64,000 nt of DNA from Pseudoscleropodium purum. Taxonomy: Eukaryota; Streptophyta; Bryopsida; Hypnales; Brachytheciaceae. A program made the position numbers and the translations under genes. Position 1 is the stretch's first letter, and each line of letters begins with the position of its first letter. Where the stretch lies: positions 30,122,243 through 30,186,242 of the forward strand of contig OZ017796.1 of NCBI GenBank assembly GCA_963969395.1. The letters run 5' to 3'. Positions 34,527-48,493 of this stretch are shown here, in pieces. The notes under the pieces are model-generated. The model did not search any database and was not told the DNA's origin. It worked only from the letters and a program-made list of their open reading frames with translations.

Positions 34527-37500
34527 CGAGACGACGATCAGACATTCTTGAACTAATTTGAAGGGCGCCGGAAACGGCCAAACTTTGAATACAATTGTGT
34601 TTTCAGAACTTCATATGGAGGTGTGCAATATTTGCAGAATCATGATCGCTTTAGCCAACTTTCATGAGTTTCTCTAACACATAAATGATGTTTGCCGCTG
34701 CTATTTTTTGGTTGATGAATGATAGGGAATCTTTGTGTGTAGGACATAAGTGCAACTATTCATCTTCCAAATTTTGTGGGAAAAGGAAAGGTCTTCTGTA
34801 GGTAGTTAGAATGTTAAATCTTGCATTCAAAGTGGGCTCGGTAGATTGAATTTACCTCAAGGGAAAATGCAAGAATTTTTTTTTTCACATAAATTTTATT
34901 TTGCAAATTTTGAATTCATATTTTCAATTAGAGACCCAAAATTAATTAGAAGAGGTTTAGAACATAGCCTTGACATGGCTCAGAATAGGGGGCTTTTTTC
35001 ACTTTTATCCCTGGAGAGCCCCAAAAGTTCAAGTGCACGATTTAATGTCCTACCTTCTACAATAGCTTAACTTCCTATAAGTGCTTTTTTATTTTTTTAA
35101 TGCAAAAATGCACACCATACCAAAACAAATGATTTCCATGGAGACCAATCTAATGTTTAGGGGTTAAAGTCAAAGCAAATCATGGTTCTCTAAATATTAC
35201 CATGCATTTAGAATTGGCCAAACCTTACATAAAAGACAAAAGAAATACTAGAATTTTGCATGGGTTGTATAGAATGGTTGCAAGAAGATATTGAAGGGGA
35301 ATCATTGGTTGGCAAAAAATTGGGGGGAGGCTTGTGGAAAAGTAGGGGAAGAAAGTCTTTGACTTTTAGATATTGGACTTCAACTATTTTTAGCATTTGG
35401 ACTTGAATTTTTTGGTTGGTTTAAGTTCGACAAGACATAGCTACTACTCAAAAGCAATTTTTCACTACTTCCACAGAAACAAAAACATCATAGAAATCAA
35501 TAAAGGCAATTACTACTCATATAAACTCAAAAAAATTTGATTCTAGATCAACATGGAAATTTGCTCTAATATAACATTTAACAACATGCACTATCACTAT
35601 TTTGGCTATACAGAATATTCCGCATTCAATAGTACTTTAATAGTAGCTAAGTAAAGGCTATTTGTAGAAGCTCAATATGATGAGTAGGGTGCATGAAGGA
35701 AAGGCAATGGACATCTAGACTACTAAATGTTATAAAGTAGGTTGGAAATCTATCTTCATTGATACTTCAAATATTGTACAATTTATGGCAAGAACTGAAA
35801 TGAAGTATTGAAGTCTGTACATTATACACTTCACAAGTTGATCACCAAGTCCTAAAGTTTTGGAAAAATTTACTTTAGCAATGGGACTTTGACAACAACA
35901 CTCAAAAAAGTTATGATTTTGACATTGACACTTCATTCTTGAATTATATGGGTTGTCTTTTTTTTCTTCAACAATTTTCCTAATGTTTTATGTTGTGCAA
36001 TTTATGGCAAGACTTTCAATTCATCAAAAATATTCAATACAATCTATATCCTAAACATGAGGTTTTAGATTTTAGAAAAGAATAAATAACAATGGGACAC
36101 CACAACATCACCCAAGAAAATTTTGCCACCAATATCAAGTCAATATAATAGACACTACATTCTTGAACTAAATAGGTTACAAGCGTCCTTCAATAGAGCA
36201 GGTACTCCAAATCACCAAATGGTATATTGTATACAATTTATAATAGGGATTACAAATGAATTGAAGCATTTCATAGAATCTATAATTTTAATAATTGACT
36301 TAAAAATTTTAGTAAGGAATATTATAGCAATGAACTTAATTTTGTTAAAGTAGCAATATTCCATTACTTTGATGAGGTTAATCCTCAAAGGACAAAGGGG
36401 TGACCTTGGAAATCGTCCCTTTTCATTACTATGTGAATCCTTCGCTTAAAATATTGCTAAAAAGTATTCATTGGAAGTCAAACTATTGTAGAAAACCTCC
36501 CTTTTTCTTAACAAGATTCCAAGGATGAATAGTTGAACTTCTATCCTACTAGAGTGAGAATTCCATATCATCGATTGGATGCCAAACGTCCATGTCGATG
36601 TTTAAGGGTTAAGAACATGCAGCTTGAATCCAAAATCTACATTTCTTAGTTTATGGCTTGAAACTAGAACTTATGAAGATATATATTACAATTTTTGGTT
36701 GTGTGAATATTGCCAATTTAATGAAATTGACATCAATGGAACTTTGACAACACTCAAGAAAAATATTCTACGATTTGAAAATAAAGGAAGCTACATCGTA
36801 GGGGGTATTTCATCGATTATAAAATGTATGAAATACATGTAGGAAGTTACAAGTGAAGTAAAAAATGAAAATTAGAATTGAATTTAAAAGATATAATCTC
36901 AATTATATATAAAATATATACAAATTTTAGAGTTTTTCACTAGAGTAATGCATATTAATTGGTGTAAATTACTTATCAAATTGGTTCATTTAAATCATTT
37001 TGGCACAAGGGTAATTTTCACATACTATCTAATTGCAAGCATTACATATGAGAAGGTTTAAAAAGTCAATGTTATACACACATTGATCATAAAGGGATCA
37101 AAAGCACACCCTTTGTGGCCATATAGTATATTATGAATTTGACAATATTTGATCAAAAAAACATTGATTAAATGCTTATTAGTACAAAATAAATTAATGA
37201 TCATGATCATAGTACATGAATAACAATGAATCACAATATATATATTAAACTACAATTGAAGAAGTATAAGGCTAAATGCGGGCCATATAGAGAGACTCTA
37301 AGGGCCTTTCAAACATTAATACACATTTATTCTATTTATATTGCCTTTACATAGGTTTCACTTAGACAATATTGTAATGTTGAATTTTAGCATCATAAAA
37401 GGTAGAATTTCAAGGTATACTCCTTTTAAAATATTCTCTAAATTTTCGTTTTTAAAAATTCATATATTTTGAAGAAGATTGTTAAAAATCTAGTGATTTT

Positions 37501-39743
37501 TGAAAAATAAAGAAATATCCAACTTAGATTCATTTTGTAGAATTTATAACATTAAATAGTTGGAGTTTGTATCCCACAAGGCCAAAAAATCTAATGCCAA
37601 TTTGTATAATGAATTTCATTGCTACATACAATAATTGCTCAAAAAAGGTTTCCAATAAGTAAAATGGCATTTATAAAATTTAAAGTCTTGAATTGATAAT
37701 GAATATTATATTATATTTTAAAACATATTGACATGGTAAGAAAAAGAACTTCTCTCTATAATTCCATTTTAAACCCATTCCATATTAATAAAGTTCTATT
37801 GTGGAATAGTTGAATTGATTTAGATGGAGTAATATAATTGAAAATATACTTTTGTGTGATTTTATTAAATTATAAGTCTAAAATATAAAATATTTAAAAA
37901 ATAAAATAGTACAAAATATTTAGCTATATGTCTTGTTATTGATCTTAGAACTTTTATCTATATTTTGGAATTTTAGTTATTTTCAATCATAGATAATTCT
38001 TTCAAAATCCAAATTGCAAATATTATGGATTATAATATTCATAAAAAATTTACTACATCAATTAAAAACATTTACATATGGTTTATTTTTTCTTAAATCT
38101 ATTTAAATTTTATTTTTAAAAAATCGTTTAAGGATTTTATGATAACTTTTGAAACTACTATTTTGAATGAATGACAAATTAATGTAATTTTTTTAATTTA
38201 AAAATAATTATATAAAATATTCTTTTCAATCAAATATTTAGGATATTTTGCAATTTATAATGTTTTATATTACAAAATGCATATAAATATTATAATAATA
38301 ATAATGTTATTATTATTATTATTATTTGTCATTCATTCATTCAAGTATATATTACTAGTACTACTATTATATATAATGATTGAATCAAAATTGATGATAG
38401 ACTTGGTCAAGTTTTTTTCTTAATAAGAATAGTTGTTTCTAGGTACAAAAATGAATGGATTTTGCCATTGAAATGAATGTTTATAGCTAAATATAATACA
38501 CAATATTCTGCACTACTAATTTATACACAATGTACATTGCTACCAAGATATACATAATGTACTTCACTACCAATACATACATAGTATATTACAATGTTCC
38601 TATGCACATATTAACAAATTTCAATACCAATTAGTACATAATATATCATCAAAACCTCCATCAACTCATCTACCTAAATTTTCCATTTTTTGCTTCCAAA
38701 TTCCAACAACCAATGATAGTATAAAACGTTAACTTTGTTCATCAAGAAGTAGAATACTTTCAACCAAAGGCCACTAAAAATAAAATCTTTGTCTCCAATA
38801 GTTTAACCACCTAGGTCATGTGGACAAGTGCTTTTTTCATTTTCTTCTCCTTCAAAAATAGTCCTTACATACATTGGTTTTTTCAGACAATTTTGTCATA
38901 CTGTTGTATAAACTATATGAAACACAATATGCAGATATCACTGATATTAGCTTGGACCCGAAAATGGTTTTATCTTTTCTTCTTTTTATGAAACAAGCAG
39001 ACATCAAATTCCGTAGAGAGAGGAGTGTACACTGAGCTGTTTGCTGAGGAAGTGAGGAGATTTTTAAGTAATGTTATCTTTTAGGTCTTGGAACTGTTTG
39101 CAGCTTGAAAAACACGGACGCATAAATCTTGGGAGCTCACGAGTTAGAAGAAACAGCACCAATGTTACAGATACGGAATTAAATTGAGAAGATATGAGCT
39201 TTGAAAATCATCCCATATTGTGAAGTGAGACTTCCATGTAAAAATTCCAAGTCTTTCAAATTCACACAAATTCATGTATATAAAGATCAGATTTTCATAT
39301 TCACATTTGAAGTATAATTACAAGGTAGTGACACTAAATAAATGAGAGTAGCACTGATTGAGAATGCAACGTCTAATACTTCCTGATTTCAATTAACAAC
39401 CTACCCATCCTGATAATCGCCAATTTTTCTTGGATAAATGCACAATTTAGAGAGGAGAGTTATATACAACAATGTACTGTAGATTTAGTAAATACAGATC
39501 TTCCATCCGGACATGCCTTGGCAGGCGATTTATTAGGGTTGAACGCTGAAGTTGGACCTTAATTAATTGAGGCCTCACAAAATAGAGGTCTAATGATAAT
39601 AAAAGAGCGCATGCTTATTACACAATAATGTACAAGTGCTGCAGCTTCACTTTGTCAACGATGACGACAGCGCGGCCTTCGAAGACAATAGAAATCACAG
39701 CACCATATATATGATAAAACTTAGCCTGCATATCAACTTTACC
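34527..39743. other. Intergenic DNA between the convergent F-box and OPT genes
   Basis: The F-box 3' UTR probably ends by about 34750. After that the sequence is among the most AT-rich in the window, with closed frames. ATT/AAT simple sequence lies at 38293-38326. No gene, RNA gene or transposon terminus was recognised. The stretch 39000-39743 is likely OPT 3' UTR plus flank, since composition is more balanced there. Confidence 0.5.
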
Positions 39744-42700
39744 TCAGAATAGGGGGCACCCATCTTTTAACACTCCAGGACGTGTAGGGCAGGTTGCTAG
39801 TGGGCATCTATCAACGCTGGAACCCCACCATGAGATATTCTTGTCTTCTACTTGAAGAGCGAAGTATAGTAGCACTCCCATAAATGCCAGCCCAGCATCC
39901 ATAGCCGCAGAGAGGACGTAATTGTAGCGTTGCCACCACAATTTGCGGTATTTAAACACAACATAGTTGAAAATGAAGCCAACCATGAACCAGGCAATAT
40001 AGTTCACTGCCGTAGCTGGGGGCATGTTCCCGGTTGCCCCGATAAGAATTGGGGTGTAAACATATAAGGGCCATTTCTTATCTGGGAACGTCTTGTGTAA
40101 TATCCAGAATGGAACTGGCGCTAAGGCTCCAATAAGGAAAAACCAGTTGATAGCCTTGTAGATTCCAAGACTGCCAAACATACGCTTGGGCCCGATGAGA
40201 CCCCATATCACTGATGCGTCAAAGAAAACGGTATCACCAGGGCATGTCCATGGGCTGTTGGACGGAAGTACGTCACCATTACAAATGTCTGGGATGGTTG
40301 TCAATAACCACCATGCCGTGCTGAGATTCACAACCGCAGCAATCACTGTTCCCAGTAACTGCATGAATAACAACAGAACACAATGTTCAATAAATTTGCA
40401 ATGCAATTTAAGGTACGTGCACAAGTTGTTCTCCCTTCCAAAACAAGGACAGGCCTAGATTTACGCCCCATATCTTTGCATTTTAATGAAAAATTTCCAA
40501 TTTAATGAAAACGCATTTAACAGATCCATCGTCAACATCCCACAAAGTTTCTAGCTCTTCACTCATATGACTACTAAAGGATCGAATTAATTAATTATTA
40601 GATGAATCTAGCTCTGAAACCATTGTGCAGCAAGTTCTAAAGTTCCTTAGTTCATAAATCATTAGTTCCTTTCAGTGCGACATTCGTTTAGCTAGCTATT
40701 GCTAAACGGGTACCACCTGTAATGAACGCACATAGAGTTCGGTCACTCACCCATTCCAACCCGTAACCCAATGAACAGTTTAATCTAGTAAAAATAGGCG
40801 AGGACTGAATGACTGATAGCACAGTATTATAAAGAGTCACAAGGAAAATAAATATATCAAAGCATGAATGTTACCTGAGCACTGAACATAGCTCGTGGAG
40901 GAATTTTCATGTAATGCCCCAGTTTAAAGTCAGAAAGGAAATAGACAGCTTGAGTCATACTGATGTATCCATAAGTCTTGAAACACACATTCGCTACCGG
41001 TCTGCCGGGATATAAATACCCGATCAAGTACTCTGTGATGATGTTAAGTCCTGGTGTCTGCAAAACGAGTTGACATGTTCGTAAATAATACTTACCTAGT
41101 CTCAATAGCAGCTATTGCAGATAAACTTTCCGACGTTTCATGAGAAGTAAAAGTGCCGTCTCCGCTTGCTACCAATATTCAGTAAAAATTAATGAACACG
41201 AACGAACGCTAGCTCACTAGTCCTTTCCATAAACTTCGATACTATTCCTCATCTTCCACAACTGACGGATGAGCACGAGACGCTGTAAAAATTGAGGAAG
41301 AAATTTCAGAGCAATATGGAGAGAAGGTTTGGTACCTGATTAGTAACGGCAGTGATCACCCCTATTGGAAGAGTAAAAAATAGTGCCAATCCACAGGCAA
41401 GTAGCACTCCCCACCATCGCAACTGCAGCTGGTCATTATACAATTCACAGGCCATCACAGAGATCAAGATCATGACTGCCAGAATGCCGAGAAACCAGAA
41501 TTGGGGTACTTCTTTATAATTTTTCATCAATCGAGTGTGCACATCGGGCTTATCATTTAGGCTTGACTTGGCCCGCTTCCATATATCACTGCATATTCAA
41601 GACAACATCCCATCAAATGCGCTTCTAATATCCAGCACGAATATTCTTATTAACCAAATTTCGATCACAATTTCCGTGTGTATGATTTAACAAAGAATCT
41701 CCACCCTTCCTCCAATTTCCACAACCAGAAGATAGAATTGAGTTGCAAGGAAATTTCTACCTCTGATTAAGAGTGAGCCTCTCAAATCCGTAATATAATT
41801 ACAAGCAATAAATAATTGTCTGGCCGATACTTCCACAAGGTACAAACAATAATTACGAAAGAAACCAAGAAAAGACAAGGGAGTGGGGGAGTCTTGTACC
41901 TGCCATGAAACAGGATAACGTGGGATAAGGTAGCTGCAAGGGCAGCAAACCCAACCCCATAGGTTAAGGCGAAGAATGTGCTTAGATGCAGTTTCCCATA
42001 ATTGTCATAGGCCTTCTCATCTAGTCGGAAGTTCGAATCGATAACTTGTTCGATTTTATAACGTGAACCATTGGCTGTAAAAAAATGGCTTGAAAATATT
42101 GGAAAAGATTTTGCTTCGTATACGTCGTTGTAGTAAGCAAGTGGAGTGATCACATACATAACCAGAAGGAATCCGGCAAATATGTTGGCTATGGCATAGA
42201 ATGGTGTGGCAAGTGGACTCCCAAGATATGAAGAAACGGACGCCCAATCCAAGGAAAATGCACCAACACCTAGGCCGCTCATTCCTGATCCGATTTGATG
42301 AGCCATTACAGAATGCGGCCACGCCCAGCAAACCCATGAAAGAGATGTCAACATGCCAAATAGGTAGCCGGGAATAGCATAGTAACCGAAGCTGCAAGTC
42401 AACGCTATGAGAAAGAACTGTATGCGGGTGACTCCCCCCTTCCGTCGAACATCTTTCTCATGCAAAGTCCTGAATCCCACAAAAAAGAATGAGTGAATAT
42501 AGTATATTGTTATGCTTTTATCATGACGCGATTGAAAGCTCTTCCTTAACTCTCTGAACGCACATAAGTAGATCTACTGGAAAGCATGGACAAAAATAAA
42601 TGGTCTATCCAAAATCCACTGACGAAGAAACAGTTGGCCAGTCACCAAGTATCCACCTACTTACTAGAAGATTTTTTCATCGCCTATCTTCTATTTTTAA

Positions 42701-45067
42701 AAGTACTGTACGTTTGTTGCCCCTGCGTACAAATGTTCGTTTATCGTATTGTACCAGGTCGAGCCAAACGAATTACCTAAAAAGAGATACTTGGACCAGG
42801 TTTGCAGGCCACCACATTTGAGCTGGTTTCACCAGATACTCTCGAAATATGCCTGCCCACCCGTATCCGATCATCTGCAACAGTCGATCAAATGACTTCA
42901 TGTCAACCTTCAATATGTCATCACGCTAAGATAGATATGTCGTACAAAGTTATGAAATGCATAGACATGTTTGGGGTTTGTGTGATTGAAAGTGGATCTT
43001 CCACACTCGAAATTAAAACCAAAATGAATGAGTAGACAAGAGTTTTCATCAGCATTTGGATATTTTAGCACTAAATAATTCCAAAACGTCCATGTTCCCA
43101 ATTCCATACTGCAAACTATGGATTTTCAGAGCTTGAATATAGATTTTTGCCATCTATGGACTGAAGATGTGAAATTGGGTTCATATATGAACTTCGTATG
43201 TTTTTCCAGAGCAATTACGTGAATTATTAAGAAAACACTCAATGATCGAACGTGGTACGGTACCCGACGATACACGTAGCAATGATAGGTCATACCTGGG
43301 TGGTAATGGTGATCAACAATCCTACAAAGAATGTTAGTTTCTTCTTGTAGAATGCTTTCACGATGGTTACAATACCAATAGCATACGCTCCCCCGGCGCC
43401 CGAATTTGCGAAAATAGTAATAAGAACATGCTCCTTCACGTTGAAAGGTCCCGGATTCATGGTCCATTTCCAATTGGTAAAAGGAACTCTGTAATATGTA
43501 GTTGGTAACGTTGCCGCCATGAGGCGCCCCAACGGCAACGCTGCAATTTGAGCTGAGACGGAGCTGATAGTGAGAGGTTCAGTCCGGTAGGAAAAAAACT
43601 GGTTGAGGAACGCAAGCACGGTACATGAGATAATACCCAATACCCACATCCGAAACGTATACACCGGAATCGACGGGTCATCAACAGTGGACACCGTGAG
43701 GGCCACCTGCTCAATAGGAGATTGATCCGGAACAGCTTCTTCTCCATCTAGACTTATCAGCTTCTGCTCATTGCTTGCATAATCAGAGTTTCCTGCACCG
43801 CCATCAACACATGCTTTCCATAAGAAAAATTTAATGAAATGTAGCTGGCACTCGATCGAGGCGCCTAAAGTAAAATAGGACAACTTAAAATAAAAAAGCA
43901 AGACAGAAAAGAAGAACTCGACAAACGATGATCTTGCTAAATTGCTGTCAGAGAGACCTTATCCTCCAACAAACCAGAGTCACAAAAAAAAGTTTCATCA
44001 GGTGACGAGGCGTCGCCTCTATACAACAAGACAAGTTCGGCAAGTTCGCCGGTGAAGCGGTATTCCTGGCCCTACGACTTTATTTATGCAACCTCTAATA
44101 GGCAGAACATCAACATCAATTACAGTAACCGGATGTTTATAAAATATTAAGTCGGCGTAGCAACATTATTTTCCAACGCATTTCAACAGGCACACATCAT
44201 CGCCATCAACCTCTTGACCTGCCTACTGGCTAATCCAAATTTCTACCAACAATGACATGCATAAAGATCGGCCAGAGCTATAGCCCGGGAGGTCGGACAG
44301 TTGTGGGTAATAGCGAGACCATTGGGAACTTGTTGTGACCGTTACGTGAGCGGTTGAATGAAAATACTGTATTTCATAACCCGAACCAGAAGTTGTCATC
44401 TGATGTAAGGTCATGGAGGGTTAGGCGCTCCATGACGCTGGATGAAGCCTCAACCTAGTTTTCTATGATCATCTGTGGCACATGCCAAGCCGCAGAGGAT
44501 GGAAAAGGCAGGACAAGTGTTGCAACTTCCAATACAGTTCTTGAGATACGAACCTTGGCCCTTCCTTCATACTTAACTCGAAAGTAACAACCTATTAATC
44601 CCTCAAGCTCAAACACAACAGAAGTTGTGCCTCTTTTCTCTCTTCTGAGCCTTACCATCTCTCTTGGACTTGCTACGTCTCGCAATCTGCGCAAACCTAA
44701 ATTAATACGCAAGGCCCAACTGAAGAGGCGTACGTCAATCAATGGATGCCTTAACTTGGGATTACCCCTTCACGTCGAAATCGAAGTTATGGACTATTGT
44801 TTGGAAGCTTCTAGAGGGGGTGCAGGGACGAGACGATTGCACTGAAAAGAAACGAGAGTTGAATGCAATGCGCCTTGGAAGCTTTTCTCAGAGACGTAAA
44901 CAAGGAGCGGGGTTGCGAAAGAAGGATCAGGGAAGACACCTACCTCTACGATTCACCAGAGTCTCATCTTGTTGGTTACCGTCGCGCTCCAGATTGTTGT
45001 TCTTCTCTGCTGTGTGTTCTGCAGAGGAATCCAGGCCTGGAGTGGCGTCATCCGTCTGCGGAGCCAT
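39744..45067 (-). CDS. Oligopeptide transporter, OPT family (PT clade)
   Basis: Seven exons on the minus strand join in frame to 779 residues: 45067-44944, 43792-43296, 42874-42777, 42469-41900, 41588-41336, 41057-40875 and 40358-39744. All introns are GT-AG. The hydrophilic N-terminus is [15 protein letters not shown]..., and the membrane part begins near residue 90. Family blocks in order are [20 protein letters not shown] (about 154), [13 protein letters not shown] with [86 protein letters not shown] (about 622-637) and C-terminal [14 protein letters not shown] proteins are proton-coupled plasma-membrane carriers of small peptides, glutathione or metal chelates; the substrate here is not predictable. 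Exon 1 was assigned from its ATG context (GCCATGG), donor and matching phase; the rest is secure. Confidence 0.92.
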
Positions 45068-46560
45068 GGCGTTTGGTCGTCTGCCGCCTCGAACAAAGCG
45101 GAGTCCCTGTCGCCAAAGCTCACTAAATAACTGTCAACCCCAATCCTATACCTCACCCCAGCCACGTCCTCAGGCTGCTTCTATACCTCTCCTACTTGTG
45201 GCCCACCACGGACCTTCATGTCCTCTACAGGCAAGCCACCGCCCGAATAAGTACCCATCCTCTCCAAAATCATTATTGGCATTTCAACACTCTTAATCCT
45301 GATCTCCCTTTGTGCTTGCTTTCCACCGACAACGTCTCAAACAGCACAACACGCTGCATTGCTCTAGACTTGTCTACCTGGACATTGTACAAAGCTGCGG
45401 CCTCGTTACCTCAAACCGGCCTATCGTGGAAACCGCGGTCCATTCAACCACAAACTTCGCAGAGTTTTTCGTGGCTATGGTGCAGGATCCAAGACAGTAA
45501 GACTCGCTCGCGCAGGACGGAAAAAGATTGACAGAAGCATGAGAAACAGAGCCCCCGTGAGTTTGGAAAAGCAGGACCTACGGTTTTAAGGCACTTCAGG
45601 TCTTCAGCAGCTCACCTGTAAGCTTCTCAATCACTCGTGACCAGACATACAGCGCAAACTGATGATGAGAGGCTGTAGGTTGTTGAGGTTGCAGCAGAAG
45701 TTCATTCAATTCCCCGCGGAAATCTACGGCTTTTTGTAATCAAGCATTACATTTCATTTGTCAGAAGAAAATAATTCAGACTGCCAACAGACTGCAGCAG
45801 AGCCCCAATATACGTACTCCACAAAAATATTAAAGATTAAAACAACTAAAAATCAAAACTAGATTCACTGCATGTAGGTACTCAGACGCGCGCCTGCGAA
45901 AACAGGCGTACAGCCGACTCCCAACTATTTCCTCCCAGCATCTCTCGCACGCCTCAATCATACAAATCAAACGGACGTAAAAGTCAACATGCAGATCCTA
46001 CGGATCCTGCAGTCGAAATCGTACAATCACCGCAGAGTCCACAACTACATCATTCATGAAAAGAAAAAAACAGAACACAGAACCTTAGCGATTCCTCAAT
46101 CATACCGAATACGAATCCATCATCGCTTCTTTTGGAATTCGACTATGAAAAAACACCAGAAAAGAAAAGCGCCGATCGATTCTTACAATTGAAAACAAAA
46201 ACTCGCATTAACAAAGAAAATTAATAAAAGCGAACTACTACAACTCACATCGGCACATGCGAAAAAAGCAGAGGAAAACAAGGGACGGGAAATCCAATGC
46301 GGCAAGGTAGTTAGCAAAGCAATGCCAGAACTTAACGCTGCAACATCATGAAAGAGCATTCAGCAAATGACTCTGACATGAATAATTCATGCACATGGAA
46401 ACAAAAAAGAATAGAATAGACAGATGGATACCGAGCTAGTGCCGGAGAGCTCCGGAGGTGAGACAGAGAGCGAGAGAGAGAGAGGGAGAGAGAGAGAGAG
46501 AGCACGAATGCCTTTGGCGGAAATGGGGAGGGGAAATAGTGGAGACGACGAGGGAAATTA
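45068..46560 (-). promoter_or_regulatory. Probable 5' leader and promoter of the OPT gene
   Basis: This GC-richer stretch upstream of the OPT start holds no recognisable domain on either strand. On the minus strand, a CT-rich tract at 46502-46464 resembles plant 5' leaders. A possible donor (CTCG|GTATCC near 46430) and an acceptor-like CTGCAG near 46003 would allow a leader intron. The stretch could instead belong to an unrecognised non-coding or decayed gene. Confidence 0.4.
46464..46502. repeat. GA/CT microsatellite
   Basis: An interrupted run of GAGAGA units (CT on the minus strand). Such tracts are common near plant transcription starts, consistent with a start site for the minus-strand OPT gene. 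Confidence 0.8.
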
Positions 46561-46683
46561 GGGTTCGGGACGGGAGAAACAAGAAATTAGTGCAGGATTA
46601 CCGACGAGATTAGGAAGGCACGTCGTGTTAAAACGGGAAAGAAGAGAGTAGAGACCAGGCCTTTTGTTTTTTTTGGCTTCGTA

Positions 46684-46934
46684 GTGCCAGATTGCACCAG
46701 AAAAAAATAATTTGGCTAAAAAATGGCAACCAAGCATGAACTTTTTCGCCAAAAAACTTGGAAAAAAAATCTTGGATGAAATCGCCAAATTGTAGATGAA
46801 AATAGAATTATGGACATGTGATATGTATTGATGTGATATTTTCTATCCAATATGTGGATGAATGTTGAAATTTGGAGCACAACTATAAAATTTTGTATCA
46901 ACACTTTAGCACCTCATAAAAAATGAAAAAAAGA
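46684..46934 (-). repeat. Dispersed ~250-bp repeat (family D), copy 2
   Basis: The reverse complement matches 1445-1697 block by block, including CAACATTCATCCACATATTG, GATTTCATCCAAGATTTTTT and a terminal block built on TTTTTTCTGGTGCAAT. It lies upstream of the OPT gene, as copy 1 lies upstream of the EngB-type gene. Confidence 0.65.
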
Positions 46935-48116
46935 AGACTTGGTAGAGACCCAAAAGCCGAATTAATAGGCCAATTAATGATCTATATTGATGGGATTTGT
47001 TTAAAGCCTATTTATATAGGGATTTAGCTAGAGGTGTGATAGGATAGGGTGACAATTTGTAGTTGCACGGGCAGTTCAATGTTGTTTAGCAATGATCATC
47101 AATTTTAAAAACAAAAAATTTAAATGACCCTTTTGTTAGTGCTGAAATTATTTTTAGACTTTCCTTTACATTGTTGTTTGTATCTTTGTGTAAATATATC
47201 AATTATGCATCAAATATATTCAAATATATTAGGACTTTTTGTTGCTATGCACATTTGTAAATGATAGTGTTGCTAGGAAAAGATATAAATTTTTATTTTT
47301 ATTACAAAAATTTCATTAACACCTACAAAAAAAACAAAAAACATTGCAAACACACAAACACATACAAAAATAGAAAAAAAATATTTTTATTTTATTTTTT
47401 ATTTTCACCCAATGACAACACCAACAACCAAAGTTTTATATTTTAATTTAGATAAATCCTCTCTAATATAAATATCATTGACAATATTAATTAACTCAAT
47501 TTTATTAATATGTTCACAAAAATCATTTTATGATTTTAAAGATTCTATCATTGTACAAGATGAATGAGAAGATATTTGGACTAAAAATTGTCTTAAAGTT
47601 TTTTGTTCATTGTCCAAAATGGAGATGTCAATGGGCTTGAACAATTTATGATTTACTAGCTTGATGGTCATAGGCCCAAAAAAATCTTGAAAGTGTATTG
47701 TTGTCAAAGGATTATAAATGAAAATTGATAGAAAAAAAAAATTAATTTCACAGTGCTAGAGTTCCATAAAATGTATACAAAGATCATGTTATGAAAAAAT
47801 TGTCAACAAATTTTTTTTTATTGTCTTAGCACTTCACTATTTTTTAGTATTGTTGTTTGTCACCAATATTGTATTGAAAAGTTCACTTTATAAGGAACAT
47901 TTTGTTGCCTATTTATAATTTTTATAACCTTGTAAAAGATTTAAATTGGCTTCAAAAGCCCACAATTTATACATGGAGAAAGTGGCAAAGTGCCACCAAA
48001 AAACTACTCCTAGATGGAAAATTATTCCTATTTTTGGGATCAAAGACCAAAGATTTGTTGAAAGTGTGTTTTGGTCACTTACTAATACTTATACCCTCGC
48101 TACCCTAATTCCACTA
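46935..48116. other. Intergenic AT-rich DNA, no gene seen
   Basis: Poly-A-rich simple sequence and closed frames fill this stretch. Confidence 0.5.
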
Positions 48117-48410
48117 AAATCTATCAAAGAGAGTGTTGAAAAGTATTCAAGGGACTTGCCTTTGAAATATTCAAATTTAGCTTATCCAACAAGCTTCTAT
48201 CCCTAGGTCCTAATTGTGATTTTTTCCCTGAACTTGAAAAGTTTTTAAAGAACTTTCTATTGTTGAGAAAAAAATCTCTTGAAGAGAGTGTTGAAAAAAC
48301 TTCAAGAAACTTGTCTTTCAAGTGTCCAAATCAATTTAACTTGTCCCACAAGCCTCCATCACCTAGGGAGGCCTAGTTTGAGCTCTTTCCAAATAGTGAA
48401 AAGTTTTCAA
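48117..48410. repeat. Direct duplication, ~155-bp period, two copies
   Basis: AAATCTATCAAAGAGAGTG at 48117 is followed 155 bases later by AAATCTCTTGAAGAGAGTG. The downstream sequence runs in parallel: ACTTGCCTTT/ACTTGTCTTT, CAACAAGCTTC/CCACAAGCCTCC and GAAAAGTTTT in both. The copies are diverged. Confidence 0.6.
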
Positions 48411-48493
48411 GTAAGGTACTATCAATAACAATATAAAACTTGTTGAATAAGGTATTGTTCTTAGCAAACCTTCTTTGACCACTTGAAAGTAAT

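Noticed and set aside
44455..44742. 96-codon minus-strand open frame ([16 protein letters not shown]...), initially taken as a possible small gene or OPT first exon
   Set aside because: It lies entirely within OPT intron 1 once the phase-matched exon 45067-44944 is recognised, has no recognisable domain and no suitable splice phase to the next OPT exon.
44742..45531. Plus-strand open frames opposite the OPT 5' end, with a weak F-box/kelch-like look (CIALDLSTWTLYKAA)
   Set aside because: They overlap the OPT first exon and leader on the other strand; the resemblance is a few residues only and no F-box or start context supports a gene.
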